Part shown: positions 6,082 to 6,332 of the stretch, piece after piece
How positions within the stretch are numbered: the first letter of the stretch is position 1
How the letters are laid out: the number at the start of each line of letters is the position of its first letter
Assembly: GCF_042675725.1 (NCBI RefSeq)
Contig: NZ_JBHTJN010000024.1
Span: 1-6,332, forward strand
Length of the DNA stretch: 6,332 nucleotides
DNA from: Seminibacterium arietis
GTDB lineage: Bacteria > Pseudomonadota > Gammaproteobacteria > Enterobacterales > Pasteurellaceae
Direction of reading: 5' to 3'
Program-made: the position numbers and the translations under genes
Notes under the pieces: generated by a model
What the model saw: only the letters and a program-made list of their open reading frames with translations
The model's database searches: none
Told to the model about the DNA's origin: nothing

Positions 6082-6118
6082 GATAAGGATTCCATAATTA
6101 GAGATAGTTTTTGACAGA

Positions 6119-6140
6119 TTATTATTCTAGAGAATAATAA
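6119..6140 (-). promoter_or_regulatory. Palindrome at the predicted transcription start of the exported-protein gene
   Basis: Arms TTATTATTCT (6119-6128) and AGAATAATAA (6131-6140) are perfect reverse complements, separated by two bases. The site begins about four bases downstream of the predicted transcription start and about 40 bases before the start codon. It could be a dimeric repressor operator or an mRNA 5' hairpin. I do not recognise a known regulator box, and it is not a Fur-like GATAAT repeat. Confidence 0.5.
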
Positions 6141-6150
6141 AAACGTAATC

Positions 6151-6180
6151 ATTCTATATCTCAATCTTTAATATTGTCAA
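6151..6180 (-). promoter_or_regulatory. Promoter of the exported-protein gene
   Basis: On the minus strand, TTGACA (6180-6175, perfect), an 18-base spacer and TAGAAT (6156-6151, five of six). The predicted start is near 6144, giving a leader of about 60 nt. It lies just outside the repeat arm, downstream of the tuf terminator, so the gene should be transcribed independently of tuf. Confidence 0.75.
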
Positions 6181-6210
6181 TATATTCTGTAACTAGCAAA
6201 AATGCCTCCT

Positions 6211-6219
6211 AAGTGCGGT
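6211..6219 (+). other. DNA uptake signal sequence (Hin-type USS), right repeat arm
   Basis: A perfect AAGTGCGGT core. The flank fits the extended consensus fully: G, then ATTTTAT (6221-6227), six free bases, then a seven-A run (6234-6240). The second A/T block doubles as the T-tract of the tuf terminator on the other strand. Confidence 0.92.
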
Positions 6220-6233
6220 GATTTTATCAGCTT

Positions 6234-6258
6234 AAAAAAAAGGGTACCTAAAGTACCC
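6234..6258 (-). terminator. Intrinsic terminator of the right tuf gene
   Basis: Reading the minus strand, GGGTAC (6258-6253), loop TTTAG, GTACCC (6247-6242), then eight T (6241-6234). It is the second identical copy of the terminator at 75-99. Confidence 0.9.
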
Positions 6259-6292
6259 TCTCTATAATTATTTCAGTATCGTCTATCTAAAA

Positions 6293-6332
6293 TTACTTAA
6301 TAATTCTAGCTACAACACCCGCTCCCACAGTA
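6293..6332 (-). CDS. tuf: Elongation factor Tu, C-terminal end only (partial, second copy)
   Basis: The minus strand reads TVGAGVVARIIK and stops at TAA (6295-6293). It is identical to the left copy over all visible codons and 87 bases beyond the stop. Downstream in its direction come the exported-protein gene and then secE-nusG-rplKA, so this position corresponds to tufB of other gamma-proteobacteria. The rest of the gene is outside the window. Confidence 0.9.
   Translation of the reverse strand, partial: TVGAGVVARIIK

Larger units (their letters stand above)
6206..6332. repeat. Right arm of the perfect 127-bp inverted repeat (tuf 3' end)
   Basis: This is the reverse complement of bases 1-127 with no mismatch. 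It holds the end of the second tuf gene, its terminator and an uptake signal. The two arms enclose about 6.08 kb of unique sequence. Confidence 0.98.

Noticed and set aside
1..6332. Terminal inverted repeats as a transposon or integron-like mobile element
   Set aside because: The arms are the 3' ends of tuf genes with terminators, and the contents are essential housekeeping genes. No transposase, integrase or target duplication is visible.

Overview
The window looks like a piece of a Pasteurellaceae chromosome (Haemophilus / Pasteurella / Aggregatibacter / Histophilus side of the family). Four perfect copies of the 9-base uptake signal AAGTGCGGT (Hin type) lie in 6.3 kb, the DNA is AT-rich, and every housekeeping protein is of gamma-proteobacterial type. 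I cannot name the species.

Layout. Both ends are the same 127-bp sequence in inverted orientation: bases 1-127 equal the reverse complement of 6206-6332 without a mismatch. Each arm holds the last codons of an elongation factor Tu gene, its intrinsic terminator and an uptake signal. The segment is therefore bracketed by two tuf genes that point inward. After the left tuf comes tktA (transketolase, 276-2273, +), ending in a strong terminator. It converges on a minus-strand block that reads leftward from the right-hand tuf: a putative exported esterase-like-phytase-family protein (6081-4993), secE-nusG (4827-3858) and rplK-rplA (3584-2463). This is the classical tufB-secE-nusG-rplKA order, with two differences. 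An AT-rich accessory gene sits between tuf and secE, and the cluster stops after rplA, so rplJL-rpoBC does not follow.

Transcription units inferred from sequence: tktA alone; the exported-protein gene from its own near-consensus promoter; secE-nusG from a TATAAT promoter, ending at a 14-bp perfect palindrome; and rplK-rplA from a TTGAAA-N17-TAAAAT promoter. The rplK leader is about 90 nt long and contains a terminator-like hairpin and a structure resembling an L1 autoregulatory site.

How the genes work together. EF-Tu, L11, L1, NusG and SecE are core translation, transcription and export functions. Transketolase serves the non-oxidative pentose phosphate pathway. The exported protein is the only accessory gene. 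No obviously new system is present. The points most worth a second look are the inward-facing tuf repeats (possible inversion and gene conversion, plus an exact 127-bp length that suggests an assembly contig boundary), the inserted gene with a palindrome at its predicted transcription start, and the rplK leader.
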